11,116 nucleotides of DNA from NCBI GenBank assembly GCA_903927685.1, contig CAIYOB010000056.1:1-11116 (forward strand). The letters run 5' to 3'. This DNA comes from an uncultured Planctomycetaceae bacterium. Lineage in GTDB: Bacteria > Planctomycetota > Planctomycetia > Pirellulales > Pirellulaceae. The stretch's first letter is position 1. Each line of letters opens with the position of its first letter. The translations under genes and the position numbers were made by a program. Below, piece after piece: positions 9,188 through 11,116 of the stretch. Below the pieces are notes generated by a model. That model ran no database searches. It had not been told where the DNA came from and saw only the letters and a program-made list of their open reading frames with translations.

Positions 9188-9997
9188 GTGAAGCGTCATC
9201 AGGTACTTGGCAAGCAACTTCGTACGACAGTAGAGGAGTGCCTCAGGTGTCTCGCACAAGATGAGGCCGTCGACCGAGCAAGCATCGCGCCAGGTCAGCC
9301 ATGTCAGCAGTTCGGCAGAGAGATGTTGATCACGATAACCGTCATGCATGCGGTGCTCGAACATCTCGGATATGGACCAATCGACCGCCTACTCGATCGA
9401 CTCAACATTGGCGTTGACCACTGCGTGGAGTACTTCTTTGGCGACTGGTGGTTAGGCGATGAGTCAGACGCCCAGGCATTGGATAAGTCACGTCCCGATC
9501 GGGCGCTTCGATGGTTTGACATACTGCCGAACGCTTTACTTCTCGGCGGACTCACGAGCCGGTGGGACGACGTGGCGAAGATCTGTTCCTGGTTCGATGC
9601 CACGATCGAAGCGGAGTACCAAGCCGGACAGATTGAAGACCAATACATGCAATTGTTTCTGTGCATTGCGTCCGATCTTCGTCCACAGCCGATGCAGGGT
9701 GTCGACGATTTGCTCGCCAAGGTGAAGAGCTGCCGCACGAAGCGCCCCAAGCTGCTCTGTGCTGCCTGGGAAGCCGCCATTGCCAGGGATCAAAAGGCAT
9801 TCGATAAGGCGCTCAAGGAGTCCGTCAGCCACTTCCTAAAGGTGGATGCTCAGGACGTTCCGAATGTGAACTTCTGGGTCGCGTTGCACCCGTCCGTGGT
9901 TTGGCTCATCGCGGAACGAAACGGCCTCAAGTTCCCTGAATTGCCGGAAAAGCTGGACGCGGCCGTGGTGAGGCGGCAAACGATCGGACTGGCGTGA
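9188..9997 (+). CDS. Candidate immunity protein, helical, Imm49-like layout
   Basis: This is a 269-aa protein starting at GTG, 30 bases after the toxin stop codon. It has no signal peptide and no clear membrane segment, so it is probably cytosolic. It looks almost wholly alpha-helical: an N-terminal helix pair (residues 8-25 and 41-60), a middle part with GDWW (85-88) and DILPNALLLGG (111-121), then CAAWEAAIARDQKAFDKAL (191-209) and a C-terminal block HPSVVWLIAERNGLKFPELP (234-253). The order of a W-rich middle, an A-rich helix with D-x-x-x-F-x-x-AL, and a final hydrophobic segment before a short charged P-x-L-P end resembles Imm49 proteins. A PoNi-type (DUF1911) immunity protein is an alternative, because those partner PD-(D/E)XK toxins. 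Position directly behind a toxin tip is the strongest argument. Sampled rows are near 50% G+C, lower than the toxin body, and it has eight cysteines. The immunity role is inferred. Confidence 0.8.
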   Translation: MKRHQVLGKQLRTTVEECLRCLAQDEAVDRASIAPGQPCQQFGREMLITITVMHAVLEHLGYGPIDRLLDRLNIGVDHCVEYFFGDWWLGDESDAQALDKSRPDRALRWFDILPNALLLGGLTSRWDDVAKICSWFDATIEAEYQAGQIEDQYMQLFLCIASDLRPQPMQGVDDLLAKVKSCRTKRPKLLCAAWEAAIARDQKAFDKALKESVSHFLKVDAQDVPNVNFWVALHPSVVWLIAERNGLKFPELPEKLDAAVVRRQTIGLA

Positions 9998-10002
9998 CGG
10001 CC

Positions 10003-10014
10003 GTCCCCGGGGAC
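10003..10014 (+). promoter_or_regulatory. 12-base perfect palindrome (GTCCCCGGGGAC) before the second small gene
   Basis: The palindrome sits in the 25-base gap between the two small genes, eight bases before the ATG at 10023. Its right half (GGGGA) is the only sequence near the ATG that could serve as a weak Shine-Dalgarno. It could be an operator half-site pair or could mask that site in the mRNA, but a chance GC-rich palindrome is equally possible. Confidence 0.25.
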
Positions 10015-10022
10015 CTTGCGCG

Positions 10023-10556
10023 ATGGCTTATACGGTTACCTTCTACGCGATGGATGGCAAGGCGTTCGCGGCAGAGATGCGGGAGTCATTCGGCGATTTG
10101 CTGGGGAGAATCGAGGCACGCGCTTCTGAGCATTCCGCTGACGCCGAGGCAAAACGGCAAGTACTTGCTGCCGCCGCTGCGATTTGTCGTGGTGACCTGC
10201 CACCTGAGTGCGAGCTCGAATACTTTTGCGCCCTGTGTTGGCTGGCGGAGGTGACGTCGGAGCTGGTCACGGTCTGCAGCTTGCAGGATTTCCGACACCT
10301 CAGCTACCTGGAGGAAATCGGCATTTGGCCCTGGATGCTGCGCCGAACTCCGCCTTTCCCCGTTCCACGCTGCCAAGAGGAATACCCTGAAGTCGGCTTT
10401 CTCTCGGTGGAAGACATCGAGACACTCGCACTGCCAGAATTCGCACGACTTCCTCAGTCCGACGACCGAGAGGTACTGAATGCCCGCGACGACTTTCGTG
10501 ACGTACTCGAATCCCTCGTTCCTGATCGACTGGATTTATTAGGAGTGCTCCTGTGA
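10023..10556 (+). CDS. Small soluble protein, DUF7691-like; candidate second immunity or accessory protein
   Basis: This 177-aa protein starts at ATG, 25 bases after the previous stop codon, and ends at TGA 10554-10556. It has no signal peptide or membrane segment. The N-terminus (MAYTVTFYAMDG) reads as a beta strand and is followed by a long helical stretch. Residues 62-90 are cysteine-rich (PEC, FCALC, TVC), and residues 110-131 (PPFPVPRC then YPEVGFLSVED) match what I recall of the DUF7691 family: a P-x-P segment, then P-x-x-G-x-x-S-x-E-E/D, then a helical end. DUF7691 has no established biochemical function known to me. Its place in the same operon as a polymorphic toxin suggests a second immunity protein or one left from an earlier toxin tip. 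No strong Shine-Dalgarno is seen, so its translation may depend on coupling with the upstream gene. It overlaps the next candidate start (GTG at 10553). Confidence 0.8.
   Translation: MAYTVTFYAMDGKAFAAEMRESFGDLLGRIEARASEHSADAEAKRQVLAAAAAICRGDLPPECELEYFCALCWLAEVTSELVTVCSLQDFRHLSYLEEIGIWPWMLRRTPPFPVPRCQEEYPEVGFLSVEDIETLALPEFARLPQSDDREVLNARDDFRDVLESLVPDRLDLLGVLL
10541..10545 (+). promoter_or_regulatory. Shine-Dalgarno AGGAG before the GTG at 10553
   Basis: AGGAG lies inside the end of the preceding gene, seven bases before a GTG whose last two bases are the first two of that gene's TGA stop (GTGA). The site and spacing are close to ideal for translational coupling. It is the main reason to treat the downstream frame as potentially translated and not as dead sequence. 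Confidence 0.5.
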
Positions 10557-11116
10557 GGTGCATCCGTCGCGGAGGGACAAGGACACCATCCGATGAAAGA
10601 AATGATCGCTCGCTCGACCAGGCTTCCCTGGACCGCGGCTTGGAGATCGTGGTGAACGCCAGCGTGAGCCCCGCGACGTGGACCCTGCAGTGGACGCCGA
10701 AGCTGCTCGGCAAGTTCCCCGTCGCGATTACCGCCACCGACCAGGCCGGGGCCTCGTTTACCCAGAGCTTCACGCTGCCGGTCGTAGCCCAGACCATGCC
10801 CAGCGAGCCGCCAAGGATTTCGTCGACACCCACGGGCCCCGCGTACGAGGGCCAGCAGTGGTCCTATCTGATCAAGGCTTCCGATCCTGACGGCGATGAC
10901 AACCTGTTGGAGTACTCGGTCGTTTCGCACGACCTCAGCGATCCCGATTGGCAACACATCACGCTCACGGACAAGACGCTCCGCTGGACGCCGAAATTGG
11001 GTGAAGTGCCCGAGGGCTTGATCTTCACGATCCGCGTGACAGACACGGATCTCGCCTACGCCGAGCAGACTTTTAAGGTGCCCGCCCAATCCGACGTACC
11101 CCCCAATGCTTCGCCC
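10553..11116 (+). CDS. Truncated Ig-like-array protein, paralogue of the giant toxin's stalk (3' partial)
   Basis: The frame is open for 188 codons from GTG at 10553 to the right edge with no stop. The first 19 codons are basic and unlike any Ig domain. From about 10610 the protein reads SLDQASLDRGLEI, which matches the middle of the Ig domain at 2486-2764 of the giant gene (ALDAASLDRGLTI, 10 of 14 residues when the preceding residue is included). The domain then continues through LQWTPKLLGKFPVAITATD to about 10800. A second domain follows (PPRISSTPTGPAYEGQQWSY, then DPDGDD, then LRWTPKLGE), and a third begins at the edge with PPNASP. The PTGPAY opening also matches the domain at 155. There is no signal peptide and the first domain lacks its N-terminal half, so this is most likely a gene that has lost its 5' end by recombination. 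A coupled start makes expression possible. Whether a YD shell and another tip follow cannot be seen. Confidence 0.6.
   Translation, partial: MRCIRRGGTRTPSDERNDRSLDQASLDRGLEIVVNASVSPATWTLQWTPKLLGKFPVAITATDQAGASFTQSFTLPVVAQTMPSEPPRISSTPTGPAYEGQQWSYLIKASDPDGDDNLLEYSVVSHDLSDPDWQHITLTDKTLRWTPKLGEVPEGLIFTIRVTDTDLAYAEQTFKVPAQSDVPPNASP
10557..10609 (+). other. Junction between the immunity cassette and the Ig remnant
   Basis: These bases follow the second small gene's stop and precede the first recognisable Ig codons. They resemble neither the small genes nor the Ig array, and they hold no terminator-like hairpin with a T run. The Ig homology starts abruptly at or just before 10610, in the middle of a domain, which marks a recombination or deletion breakpoint. 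Confidence 0.5.

Noticed and set aside
9994..10254. Plus-strand frame starting with a GTG that overlaps the stop at 9995-9997
   Set aside because: It overlaps the 177-aa gene in another frame and yields an Arg/Pro-rich product. The frame from 10023 has the DUF7691-like motifs and ends in a coupled stop.
10541..10552. AGGAGTGCTCCT as a hairpin terminator
   Set aside because: The arms are five bases with a two-base loop and no T run follows. The AGGAG half is better explained as a Shine-Dalgarno.
10454..11089. Minus-strand open frame of 211 codons over the right end
   Set aside because: The plus strand here encodes clear Ig-domain sequence (WTPK, DPDGD); the antisense frame is a shadow.

Overview
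The window is a high-GC bacterial accessory locus. One giant secreted-type polymorphic toxin gene fills most of it, followed by two small genes that look like its immunity genes and then the beginning of a second, truncated gene of the same architecture. All real genes are on the plus strand. The architecture (a long array of cadherin/He_PIG-like Ig domains fused to a YD/RHS shell) and the base composition suggest a planctomycete or similar bacterium with giant YD-repeat proteins. This is inference only: there is no rRNA or housekeeping marker here.

Layout. (1) Positions 2-9157: one uninterrupted reading frame of 3051 visible codons whose 5' end lies outside the window. It has about twelve Ig-like domains (2-3382), an RHS/YD shell (3383-8287) ending in a recognisable RHS core with GRF..SDP and GDPTG motifs, and a 289-residue C-terminal tip (8288-9154). 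The end of the tip has a PD-(D/E)XK-type nuclease signature (GPDLVL ... VEAKGG ... QMGKVW). (2) 9188-9997: a 269-aa mostly helical soluble protein starting at GTG with a good ribosome binding site, 30 bases after the toxin stop; the best candidate immunity protein (Imm49-like or PoNi-like layout). (3) 10023-10556: a 177-aa soluble protein with a C-terminal half resembling DUF7691, a second candidate immunity or accessory protein. (4) 10553-11116: a frame open to the right edge that starts with a GTG overlapping the preceding stop codon. After about 19 unrelated codons it enters an Ig-like domain in the middle and continues into further Ig domains like those of the giant gene.

How they fit together. 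The expected reading is a contact- or secretion-dependent toxin: an extracellular stalk (Ig array), a YD shell that encapsulates the tip, and a nuclease tip whose producer is protected by the gene or genes directly downstream. Composition supports modular exchange: sampled rows of the Ig array are about 72-75% G+C, while sampled rows of the first immunity gene are about 50%. The giant protein appears to contain only two cysteines in 3051 residues, against fourteen in the two small proteins (446 residues), which fits an exported toxin and cytosolic immunity proteins.

The least ordinary part is the right end. The Ig-array gene downstream of the immunity cassette has lost its own 5' end (no signal peptide, entry in mid-domain), yet it has a Shine-Dalgarno sequence and a coupled GTG start, so it may be a recombination remnant, a reservoir for shuffling, or a genuinely translated truncated protein.
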